DNA of 64,000 nucleotides from Leptidea sinapis (taxonomy: Eukaryota > Arthropoda > Insecta > Lepidoptera > Pieridae), in the NCBI RefSeq assembly GCF_905404315.1, contig NC_066282.1, forward strand, positions 892,501 to 956,500, in the 5' to 3' direction. Under the pieces are notes generated by a model. The model had not been told where the DNA came from and did not search any database. It was given only the letters and a program-made list of their open reading frames with translations. The translations under genes were made by a program, and so were the position numbers. Of this stretch, positions 10,233-20,629 are shown piece by piece (the first letter of the stretch is position 1; each line of letters opens with the position of its first letter).

Positions 10233-13200
10233 TCATAAGATTGCCAGGCAATCCTTAATAAAATTAGCCGCCATTTCCGCTATCATAACAACAGGTGCAT
10301 TCGTATTGCCACGGATGACCTTGGGCATTACACTAGCATCAGCTACTCTCAAACCTCTTATTCCTTTAACCCTCAGTTTGGAATCGAGCACTGTTCCCAT
10401 CGCAGCCGTCCCCACAGCATGCCAGGCTGACGTAGCCATGGACCGTGCTGTGCATCGAAGGGCCTCATCACCGAACATCCCTCGACATTCTTCTATATCC
10501 AGATCTATCACGTAAGCATTCTTAGTTTTGAAGTAGGATGTGTTAGCAACTGCATGCGCCATCCGCATGGCTTCCGGATAGTGAATTAGGTCATCTTCAT
10601 TACTGAAAGTACCAGAAAAAATATTTGGAGCTTCCTCAGCATCTTTGGATTTTAAAAGAACTCTCCCTCGTGATTTTGGTTTCAAGTTTACAACAGCAAA
10701 AGTAAAAATTTCCCTTTCTTTATTTTCATTCGAAATTTTTTCGCAAATATAAGGCTTGAAGCCAAGAATATTTACGCAACCGTGGTAGAAATTACTGCCT
10801 TTACCCATACAAGTTGGATACAAGGCAAAATCTGGGATGTTACTGGTCAAGTTATTGTACGACATGTATGCTGCGAGATCACTTCCCATAGCGTACAAGC
10901 CACTTTGATTGTACAAGTATTTAATCATTTCCATATACTCAGCTCCTTCGCTCAGTGTACAAGTTCCTAAATCTGCTGCTAAGAATGTAAGAACCATTAT
11001 ATGGTCATGCAAATTCTCGCCTACAGGCAAATCAACAATGTGCTTTATATTCATATTTTCTAAGTGTGTCTTAGGACCTATACCTGACAAAAGTAGAAGT
11101 TTTGGTGTATTAAAAGTCCCTGCAGAGATAATAATTTCTTTTTTTCCATAAAAATAATTTACTTCATTATCTATTAAGACCTCCACTCCATAAGCTTTCT
11201 GATGCTCTATTAGTATTTTAGTAGCAAAGGCACTTTTTAAAACCAATAAATTGTCTCTGTTAGTCGCTTTATTGAGTAAACCAGTTGCAGAACTATCTCG
11301 TTTTCCTTTAGTAATTGTGTGAGAAAATCTTCCCGCACCAATACTATGAGGATTGGTCATGTCTTTAATTAGTTTAAACCCCAATTCTTTAAATGCTTCA
11401 AGAAGTTGTTCAGTAGTTCGAGTTGTTTCGTACGAGCCACTCACTTCTATTTCACCATCGAAGCCATGGAGCTGTGCTAGAGAAATATCATTTAATATTC
11501 TTTCATCTGTAAAATACTCTGTTTTCTTGAAGTATTCCAGAACATTGGACCATCGCCATTCGTAACCGACGATTTCTGCCCATTCGTCGTAGTCTACGGG
11601 GTTTCCCCTAGAGTATATCATGTCATTAATAGATCCACTTCCTCCGAGCATCTTTCCTCTGGGCTGACGCTGAGATCCATATTGCAACGATTGACTGGAA
11701 TAGTGATCATCAGTGGTGGTAAAGTTCCAATCAACCGGACTGAGTAACATTGACTCTCGGAAACCTGGAATCTGTAATTAAATAATATGTTGAATATAAA
11801 TAATAAATCTTCTTAATATATATAAATTACGTGACACGTTGTTTGACCGCGATGCACTCCTAAACTAATGAACGGATTTTAATGGGGATTACTTCATGTA
11901 GTGAAGTTTAAACCAACTTGAGAGATAGGATAGTTTTTATTTCGATTTGGGACCCATAATTATCTTTATTTCCAATATTTCTTTTGTGTGGACATATTTT
12001 CTATGAGAGAATTTATTGGCGCATGGTTTGACAGTTCTGCTGTGTAACAATTTCATTATAGTTAACAACAGAGAGCAATGACGTTCTATACATAATATAG
12101 AACGTCATTGGCAGGGAGCATATTTTACAAAATAATTCTTGGTGTTATGAAATATTATTGACAAATACATAAAAACAGTATTTTATTTATTATGCACAGA
12201 ACAACGTCTGTCGGCTCAGCTAGTATTATATAAGACAATCAAAGAATGAAACTCCGTGTTGACAGCGTAAATAAAGTCTCTGACCATTTGTCATTTTTTT
12301 TCCACAGTATTTTAATTGGACAATTCATTATTACTGCCTGGAAAAAGATATTCCCGGTCATAACGATCAGTGCTTCTTCAAGTTGATTATGTAGACATTG
12401 AGCTGAGGCACTCACAATGCTCTCGGCGGGTGGATCACCTCCGGCCTCTAAAAGCAGCACGGAGTACTCCTGCAGCTCCGACAGTCTGGCCGCCAGTGCT
12501 GCGCCCGCACTCCCTCCGCCCACCACGATGAAGTCAAAGCTGGTGCCGTCTGAAATTTATAGGATTTGTATGTATCTATAATACACTTACATCAACAGCG
12601 CACAAACACATACATCACTACAATAAGTCCTGCCTCCCAGTAGGTAAAGCAATTATAACGGATATATTACTTCTATTTGCTTTTTGCATTACTTGACTTT
12701 CCCCTTATGAAGGGCTAGAGCACCAAACCTTTCATACATGCCCTCTTGATCTTGGTAGTCACGCTCTGGCTGCTTTTGAATACCAGATCATTTCCAACAA
12801 CACATCAAGTTCTACTACTACTAGTACATTTAGAACTTCTTAAATTAACAATTCCTTTTCTTATCAATAACCGGCACTAACCCTTGTTTGACTAGCATTG
12901 CTCTTAGTTATTGTTTCTTCTTTTTGTTAAAAAACAGCATGTTATGCTTTATAAAATATGAACTAAACTTCAGTTCAAAACATAACATATTTAATTAAAA
13001 TAAAAGGTAGGAAATGTAACTCATAAGTAGGTATAACTATATAACCTAAATATCACACAAAATTATATTAAAGGACAATCAATGAAGTGATTATTACCGG
13101 ACGCTATGAATTATGGTGTTACTAGTTATCACAAAGCGCTACAAAAGTCACGCTTCATGCAGTCAACTTTGCTGTTTAGTGCTATCAGGAGTTGCAAACT

Positions 13201-15038
13201 AAATCCATTGTTTCTTAATTGCCAATTGGCTATTAGGAACCAATGGACTGGAAGGTACTTGACTCTAATTCGGATAACGTGTTTTTTTCCCGTAATATTA
13301 TTGAATATTGAGGATTATTTTTACGCTTTTTATGGAGAAGGATTTTCAGATATAGGCAGTAGGTATCTATACCCCGGTGTAGAAACTTTCGTCAAAATCT
13401 ATAAAATCGATTCGGAGATATGTAAAATAAATATACCTACATAAATAAAGGTTATTTGTTTAAATAGTAAAAAATAATTGATATATTTCATTCTATATAT
13501 ATATAAGAGATTTCCACGTATATAGTCACTCATCACGATATCTTTGGAACCATTAGAGCTAAAGACTTGAAAGAACAATGGCGAAGTTTCATACTACAAA
13601 ATATTTGAAATTGAATGGAAGCGTCTCAAGAACTGACGTGTACTAATTAATTCTCTATAATTTTCTGCATCTACTGACATTATTCATTTTTAGTTTGGAA
13701 CCGGGATAATGGAGAAATAAATGATTATTTTGTTTGAGTTTTTAGGTTAGGTTAGTGAGATTATAATTTTTTAAGATTTTTAAGATTATAAAAATGGAAG
13801 TACTTAGTTTAAAAGTCGACCCGAGCCTTAAATTCGGGCGTAGGTTAGGCACACTTTAGAAGTACCTACGACTATGGATTGCGCATTTGACTTCCCTCTT
13901 ATAAAATTACTTATAAAGCTATGGACAACCAACTCTGGTTTGTTGCAAATAAACTATATTACCATTGCATCAAGTACCTAACAGGTTTCCATTTTATCAT
14001 AATATAATACTCAGAGTTGTAGACAGTACCGTAGACGTTAGGAATTAGGTATTTATTAACTATTTGCCTATGGTTACTAGTTCCTATCCTTAAACAGTTT
14101 TGGAATTGGTGTTATTTAGTGTTATTGTTGTTGGAACATTTTAGTTGGAATATAATAGATAAGTATAATATAGTTAGAACGGTAAAGTAATAAAAATAAA
14201 AACCTAACCTAAAAACTCAAACAAAATAATCATTTATTTCTCCATTATCCCGGTTCCAAATTAAAAATGAATAATGTCAGTAGATGCAGAAAATTATAGA
14301 GAATTAATTAGTACACGTCAGTTCTTGAGACGCTTCCATTCAATTTCAAATATTTTGTAGTATGAAACTTCGCCATTGTTCTTTAAAATGAATTAAATTA
14401 CAAGATGCATTACAAATAATAAATTAAATAAAAAAAAATCAAACTTTGTGATGTTCCTTTAAACATTATACTTAATACATTCAGAGTGTCAGATAAATGG
14501 CAGGTGAAAAGATTCAGTAGTTAGTGCAGTAGTTTTTTTGTACTTCTTCTTCATTAACACTTTGAAAATTTTATACATATTTACAGCTTTTTTTTTTCTT
14601 TTTTTGACTTACTCATGTAAGCCTTTCAGTTTTTGACATTTGAGTATTTTTGTTGCGTCACTTTGCATATATTGTAATTGAAATGATTTGTAAAACAACT
14701 ATAATGTAAATCTTGACTTAAAAGAGTGGCAATGAGTTTCTTGCTACTTCTTCTCATTAGCTCAACCCTTTACGAAGTAGCAGTAAATTCAATAAGAAAC
14801 AATATTTTTATATTTTTTTTTTTGACATTCATAAGTGTCATTTCTGTGACCTACATGAATAAAGTGTTTTTGAATTTGAATTTGAATTTATACTTTGTAT
14901 ATCAGCTTGCGTTGGCCAGTTCTCCTGCAGCAAGCACTGGGAAGCAGCGAAGAACTGCAGCGCCGCAGCGATGGTAGAGCCGGCACCTCCGGACCCAAGC
15001 GAGGAGCACATCCTGGGACCTCCACCATGCAACATCAT
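10233..15038 (-). CDS. GMC flavin oxidoreductase (glucose-dehydrogenase/ecdysone-oxidase-like), 3 exons, complete
   Basis: Three minus-strand exons join in phase: 15038-14894, 12549-12416 and 11771-10233, giving 605 residues, the usual family length. Residues about 19-37 form a hydrophobic segment (AALQFFAASQCLL) that fits a secretion signal. The FAD-binding dinucleotide motif is VVGGGSAGAALAARL at about 57-71, followed by LLLEAGGDPP. RGKMLGGSGSINDMIYSRG is GMC signature 1. The C terminus carries the catalytic pair His544 (SAWHAVGTAAMG) and Asn584 (RGNTNAPVVMIAE). Such enzymes oxidise alcohol groups of sugars, ecdysteroids or phenolics with FAD; the substrate cannot be read here. Exon junctions are GT-AG: AAA|GTATAA, ATT|GTGAGT, TTACAG|ATT. 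The first ATG is paired (MM) and either could start. Intron 2 holds a Helitron and intron 1 a long-inverted-repeat element and a LINE tail. Confidence 0.9.
11808..12223 (+). mobile_element. Non-autonomous Helitron (416 bp) in GMC intron 2
   Basis: It begins TCTTCTTAATATATAT after A11807 and ends GTCGGCTCAGCTAG before T12224, matching the Helitron rule. Inside, at about 12078-12110, AATGACGTTCTATA and its exact reverse complement are separated by five bases. It is antisense to the gene and has no ORF. Confidence 0.8.
12550..13569. other. GMC intron 1, left part: no gene recognised
   Basis: AT-rich intronic sequence. A 112-codon ORF at 13106-13444 on the plus strand has no recognisable motif, lies opposite the host gene and is most likely chance. 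Confidence 0.4.
13570..14384. mobile_element. Non-autonomous DNA element with about 185-bp terminal inverted repeats
   Basis: The left arm (13570-13754, starting AAAGAACAATGGCGAAG) and the right arm (14200-14384, ending CTTCGCCATTGTTCTTT) are reverse complements with about one visible mismatch (TTTTTAGTTTGG against TTTTTAATTTGG). They flank about 445 bp of non-coding sequence. No transposase is inside. A clear target duplication was not found, so superfamily is undetermined. It sits in GMC intron 1. Confidence 0.8.
14722..14889 (+). repeat. LINE 3' UTR tail ending at the GMC exon 1 splice donor
   Basis: It has the dispersed wording GAGTTTCTTGCTACTTCTTC, then GACCTACATGAATAAAGTG and a tail of three TTTGAA repeats ending about five bases from the GMC exon 1 donor (14893/14892). 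It is antisense to GMC. Body sequence is absent, so this is a heavily truncated insertion. Confidence 0.65.
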
Positions 15039-15424
15039 TTCATGCTTATTAAAACACCATGAAGCTTATAAACTTGATGAGCATTGTCTAAGAAACCTAT
15101 ATTATATTAATATAAGACTTGATTTCCGCGAATATTCCCCGGAAAACCTGCGAAAACACCAATCGTATGCGTCTCCAACTGCAGGCTAACAAATACGTAC
15201 TCAAAATCATAATACTGAATGAAAGAAAATAGCTGGTGGATATATGGATGGAAGCTATGAACTAAACTGACCTAGTTATTAGAGTTTAAATAAAATAATA
15301 ATAAAAGATACCTACTTGAACTCCATTTAATATTTTATTTTTATTCTTTTTGCAAAGCTTAAAGCTAGGGTCATTAGCATATCTACGTCTCTCGCTTTCA
15401 CCACACCACCAAGGCTTCTGACAT
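15039..15424. promoter_or_regulatory. Presumed GMC upstream region
   Basis: This lies directly upstream of the GMC start on the minus strand. No clear TATA box or other element stands out, and the LINE fragment at 15425 limits its extent. Calling it regulatory is by position only. Confidence 0.3.
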
Positions 15425-15765
15425 TTTTCAGTACTTGGTGGAGAAGACAAGATTCCGGTTGGGGGTCGAAAAGTTGGTGACGCGTCACGCAGTAGACTTC
15501 AACTCTTTTGTTGTGCGCGTCCCGACAGAACATATATCAACCTTCCTGGACGTGCAGCTGTGGCCGAAGGGGGTCGTGTTCCGCAAGTATCGCGGACGTC
15601 CGCGTCGCCGACCGCCGGAAGCTACCGAACCCGCGCCTCACATCGCCGCGAAAATGTGACGTAGATTTAAGTTATATAATATCTTATGTATGTTAGACTA
15701 TAAGGTATTTATTTTATGGACCTTGTAGCCTGATATAAAGGAATTAATAATAATAATAATAGTCA
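15425..15765 (+). mobile_element. LINE ORF1 C-terminal fragment with 3' tail
   Basis: The plus strand encodes KTRFRLGVEKLVTRHAVDFN through LWPKGVVFRKYRGRPRRRPP to a stop at about 15657. This LWPKGV...KYRGR ending resembles the C termini of insect retrotransposon ORF1-like (nucleic-acid-binding) proteins. It is followed by a non-coding tail (TGTTAGACTATAAGGTATTT, CTTGTAGCCTGA) ending in (AAT)n at 15750-15765. The tail recurs at 16349-16440. No reverse transcriptase lies between, so the copy is internally deleted or belongs to a non-autonomous derivative. Confidence 0.5.
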
Positions 15766-15949
15766 TTAATAAATTACATCACACAAGTTTTTTTGTGTTT
15801 GTTACGGGTTACGTTTGTAAAAAACACTCCCCCTGCTTTGGCGTTTTTTACACGTTATAAAAATATGAAAATAGCTTTTTTTCATTTTTCATTTGAGTGA
15901 TCGGCGACGACTTAAACCAAAAAGGATGTAGGTACTACGTAATAAGAGG

Positions 15950-16175
15950 CGGGATTGCTTATGTACAAATTGAATGTTGAAATAGTAATAATTACAGTAT
16001 GGCGATTGGCGACGAAGTATAAACCAGCTAATTTTAAAAGCGAATAGTTGTTTAAAACGTAGTGTATTTCAGCTATCTCCGTGTTTTACAACATTATAGC
16101 CGTCATCTGTCAATCTGCCAATGACTGTACGTTTCATACAATCGAGTGAATCGCTTTTTTCTTAGAGAGTTAAGA
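15950..16175 (+). repeat. Dispersed repeat family R, copy 1
   Basis: It contains GCGATTGGCGACGAAGTATA and GCCGTCATCTGTCAATCTG, shared with copies near 24602-25155 and 46617-49701. This copy is uninterrupted but lacks about 60 bases present in the others. No ORF or tRNA-like box was identified. Confidence 0.7.
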
Positions 16176-16286
16176 CATAAGCCTTATAAATAGAGTAACT
16201 TTGAACGTCACAAAGCTTTTCATCGCTAAAAGTATTTTTGGATGGCTCCATATTAACTAATACTTAAATTTTGAAGTCTAATTACA

Positions 16287-16340
16287 ATTTCTCGCTACTT
16301 TATGTATTATCCACTATAATACATAAAGTAGCGAGAAATA
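16287..16340. repeat. Near-perfect 25-bp palindrome
   Basis: TTTCTCGCTACTTTATG...TAT and ATA...CATAAAGTAGCGAGAAA are reverse complements (about 24 of 25) around a five-base spacer (CCACT). It could extrude a hairpin or be a miniature foldback. Its role is unknown. Confidence 0.75.
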
Positions 16341-16348
16341 GTTACTTA

Positions 16349-16440
16349 TAATGTGTATGTTAGACTATAAGGTATTTATTTTATGGGCCTTGTAGCCTGA
16401 AATAAGAGGATTTATTATTATTGTTATTATTATTATAAAC
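16349..16440 (+). repeat. Second copy of the 3' tail with (TTA)n
   Basis: It repeats the tail at 15685-15765 (TGTTAGACTATAAGGTATTT, CTTGTAGCCTGAAATAA) and ends in an ATT/TTA simple repeat. This suggests a second very short 3'-end insertion of the same retroelement 0.6 kb away. Confidence 0.65.
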
Positions 16441-18404
16441 AGAGCTAGGTACATACACAGAGTTTTCAAGAAGAACGCCACACATTTAGATACACACACA
16501 GATACTCTTCATGATCGATCATTTGCAAACACAACTGATTCACTATAATTAGTTACAAGATACTTGTATACTAATAAGATTATGCTTAAACATATAACTA
16601 CAAACAATTTTAGATGCGTTTTAGATTTATTAGGACTTGTTTATTATTTTTGTGTTGCATACTTAGTCTGGCCATAAATACTGATACAATAATAAATAAA
16701 CAAAATATTACATTTGAATTTGGAATCTGTCATTTTAATAAGATTGTTCATTGAGTTTTCTCATTTTGGCGCCAATACATGGTTCAATATATTGCGATAT
16801 AAAAATAAAGTGGGGTGATAACAATGATATTTAAAAGTATAGATAGGTTACCTAGACAACATTCGGTGTTTGTAATTGATACACAAACGCACACATGAAT
16901 AATTTAACATTGCAATAGCACACTACACTACGATTACATGTTGAAGAAGGATAGTACATGCAATTATCGCAAGTGAAAAAGAGATAAGTTTAATTTGCTA
17001 ATTGCTTCGTATTTGCATAGCAAAAACACAGAATCATTCACCAGATATGATTTTTTTCCGTACACCGTGATTTATGCATAAAATACGATTCATTCATGAG
17101 TTCATGTAATAAAACTACATTTAAATTAGGTAAATTAGGTGTTATCGATTTTAAAAAAAATAATTTCATATTGATTATAATATATAGCCATATTGATGAT
17201 TTAAATTATTTGTACATAAAATAATAAAAAACATATGGACATATCAAAACAAAACCGAAATGTACTAACAATAAGGGTTCCATTTTTACAATTTTACTAA
17301 CGACGGCCCCCAAAAAGTTTAAAGTTTACAATTATTATTTCTTGTATATTATATTATTTATGAATGTATTTTTATTGAGGGTTTATTACAATAAGATAAT
17401 GGGAGAAACAGAAAATGATCCATTGATTCTTCTGCAGTTAGCAGGGGATATACCGAAAGGGCAGTGTTACTGAAAAAACTCCTACGCAAGCAGATAGCAT
17501 TTACTGTCTACGTCCGCTACCTACCCTAAAACTTGTTTTTGTAGTTTGATAGTTCAGCTATACGCACTTGTTTATTAAAAAATATTAAATTTCGTATTAT
17601 TACGTATTCGTTGCAGTGAATCAACAACGCCTTTTTTACATCATTTCCTAAATTGTCCTAAAATATACTACCTCGATCATCCCGCAGCAGACAAGGTAGT
17701 TGCGATATATTCGGAGTATTATCGTATCGTTCAAATATGTGTCGTTGTCGATTTTGCGAGTAGACCTCCTGGTACGTTACATACACTCCAAGATTAAGTA
17801 CTAATAAAATATCAAATAGCCTGCTATTACTAATCTCATTCTATACCACCTTTATTATAAGACTTTGAAAGCCAGAACTTATTATAATCATCATAATATT
17901 ATTTAAGAAAGACGCTCACTAACTAACAAGAAAACTCAAGTTCCGCAATCAAGCGGTTACGAATGCTATGTATTCTGCCTACGATTTCACTTCTGGTTGA
18001 TTAATCTATGACACATACTATTTGTCCTCATCGCGCTGCAGTTGACATCATAATCTCTATCTTGCTCGTACCACCACGTTAATAATTCGAGATTTATTTG
18101 TAAATAAGAAATAAAATCGTGATAAAATACAAATACGACGTTCTTTTATATACTTTCGTATGGTATGAAATACCTTCACTCTTATATATCTTGGAAACAT
18201 AGTTTTTACATTTTCTTAAGACACAGGTTGGCATTTTAGATTATTATTGTCACGCCACGAATACGTTCCGATTACCTCGCTGCTATTAGCCGACTAAATG
18301 AAATTACGACAATTGTCTGAATTTGTCTGCAACAATTTGCGCTCGCTAGTGCGATATCTACCTCTTTATTGTATATAATATCATTGGGTGATAAAGAGAA
18401 CCGA
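16441..18404. other. AT-rich intergenic DNA without a recognised gene
   Basis: No ORF longer than about 60 codons stands out and no splice-flanked conserved motif was recognised. A piece near 17500-17550 (CTACGTCCGCTACCTACCCT) resembles dispersed repeat wording. Confidence 0.4.
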
Positions 18405-18905
18405 ATCGCTGTGATTGTATTGCACAAAGTAGGTATGGAGCCAAATGCAATTTTTAAAATTCTCTTGGCATTAGTACAATGTTTGATTACCGGGCTATTA
18501 ATAGGTCCCTAGAATGAGACCAACTGTGATAGAAAAAGATCTGGCTGTCCACGTAGTATTCGTACGAAAAAGGTGGTCAAAGCAGTAAGGGAAAGAATTC
18601 GAAGAAATCCTGCCTGAAAGCAAAAGATTCTATCTCGGGAGATGAAAGTAGCACCGTGAACCATGTCGCGTATTTTTAAAATTGACCTAGGACTTGCAGC
18701 CTATAAGAGACGTACTGGTGATTTCTTAACTGATAATTTAAAAAATAATTGGGTGGTAAAATCGATAATTCGGAGTCCCTAACATAATCTGTACGATTGA
18801 CAGTGAAGAATTTTCCCATGGAAAGAGTGCGTGCTTCTATTAATGACTGGCCTCAACGTTAAAAGGGCTGTATTGCAGCTAATGGGGTCTCCATGGGGGC
18901 TTCGA
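18405..18905 (+). mobile_element. Internally deleted Tc1/mariner-like element
   Basis: The left part encodes the helix-turn-helix region with stops (CDRKRSGCPRSIRTKKVVKA, then RIRRNP and QKILSREMKVAP). The right part encodes the C terminus (NSESLT, SVRLTV, RVRASIN). The region with the catalytic acidic residues is missing between about 18740 and 18765. The same sequence in longer form is on the minus strand at 60190-61140 (KILSREMKIAPKNHVAYLK). It cannot move alone. Confidence 0.75.
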
Positions 18906-20600
18906 ATAAGCTTTTTATATTTTAAATTGTTTTATATTTATGTGTTAAAGTAACACACTGTAAAAGTAATGTTATTTGCAATAGAAATTGTTTTTTTTCT
19001 TTGTTTCAGTATTTATGGCAAGAATAGAATTATAAAAATATATAGGTATGGTGTATCCGGGTTAGCTCAGATACCGGGTAAATCCGGATACTCAGTTATT
19101 GTTGTGTCACACCAAACACAAGGAGAGCAAAGCATCGAAAATAGCGGGGTACACAAGCGAGGGCGAAGAAAAAATGACGTTTCGTTGTATGTTCCCACTT
19201 AAAAAGTTTAGAAGTTAGGGTTATCTGGACCCTTTATCCGAAGTAACCCTGATGCACCTTTCATACTCGTACACATTACTTCTTAATAACTTACCAACGT
19301 ATAGAACGCCTCTAATATTTCTACGAAAACGAAAATAAATCCCAATCTGTATTGTTCAGTGTCAAGCAGCACGGAGTCGCAACTGTTGTTCTCTGTCAAT
19401 CATTGCATTTACGTTATCTATTATCTTTACAATCAGTAGGTAGTATATTAATATCGAAAGTTGTAGGAGTGTTTGTTTGTTTTATTTAGAGACTTAAAAA
19501 AAGGAGGAGGTTCTCAAAGCGAGGCTATTTTGATGATGCTATTTTTATTTGACAGCTGGTGCTTTCCCTGTGATTCGTCCAGTTTTGACAATGCCATCCA
19601 TGATAAGACCAAAAAGTCTTAAATTTGCACTTAGTATATGCCCGACAAATGGACGATCAACTCAATATCACGCCAACCGATTGATGATTAATTTTTTATT
19701 GGAAGCAATACTTATAATTCAAGGGTAGTTTATGTTAAGAGAGTTTGGTTAGGTTCTGATTATGGGATCCATGACAAAATAACGGAACTCTTCAATTATT
19801 AGGAGCAAATTAACGATACTAAGCCAAATCTTTTATATACTATCCTATTATATTTCTTATTTATAAGTAACCTACCGTAACGTCGTTATGTCAAGTAATT
19901 GACGTAGTCATAAAAAAAAGGATTATCAAGATCGGTTCACATTTAATAAAAAGGGGTTAATAAAAAACATCTTTTTTGAAGTTGGTCAAAAATGTATCCA
20001 CATGAATAAAACAGTAAAGTGCAGTAAAGTGTAATATATGTGCCTAAAACGTATCTATTATTTAAAGCCTAAATAACAAGTAAAAGTGTTGGCAAAGGCT
20101 ATTAAAGTGAACCAACAAAAATTAAATGATATAAACAACGTAAAGTTTATGGCGTGATAAAGTAACTGTAGGTATATAAGGAATTACCATAAGAGTTCAA
20201 AAATACAAAAATAGTTCGGTACTTACATGAAACAATAATTAGTACTGACCGCAGAATATTAAATAGATCATATTAACATTAATATTATTATATTTAACCA
20301 ATTTGAGCCACAAATTCAGCACATTGAGATATTGTCAATATTTGTGTTAAAGTGAAGGTGACTGTAAAAAAATAAGTAATAAGACTGGTTTTAAATAAAG
20401 CTTAAGAACCATTTACTTTATTTTTTTGTTCAGTTTCCTTTAATCGTATATGGCGCGTGTATAAAACAACCGATTATAGTTTAATAGGTACCGAGTTCGA
20501 ATCCTGTAGAACATTTTTTTTTGCACGCAGTGTGTCATGAAATATAAAATATGTATGGTAAAATCGACTGTAGATTCACTTGAAAAACTACTGATGAAAT
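18906..20600. other. AT-rich intergenic DNA without a recognised gene
   Basis: Only short unsupported ORFs (for example 18969-19202) occur. Near 20480-20515 GAGTTCGAATCCTG looks like a tRNA B box, but no tRNA fold can be drawn around it. Confidence 0.4.
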
Positions 20601-20629
20601 AAGTCACCCCGATTGACTAGAAAATAGCT

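Noticed and set aside
13106..13444. 112-codon plus-strand ORF in GMC intron 1
   Set aside because: No motif, no codon bias evident, antisense to a complete host gene and in AT-rich intron; most likely chance.
20480..20515. tRNA-like B box GAGTTCGAATCCTG
   Set aside because: The possible A box lies too close and no cloverleaf can be folded.
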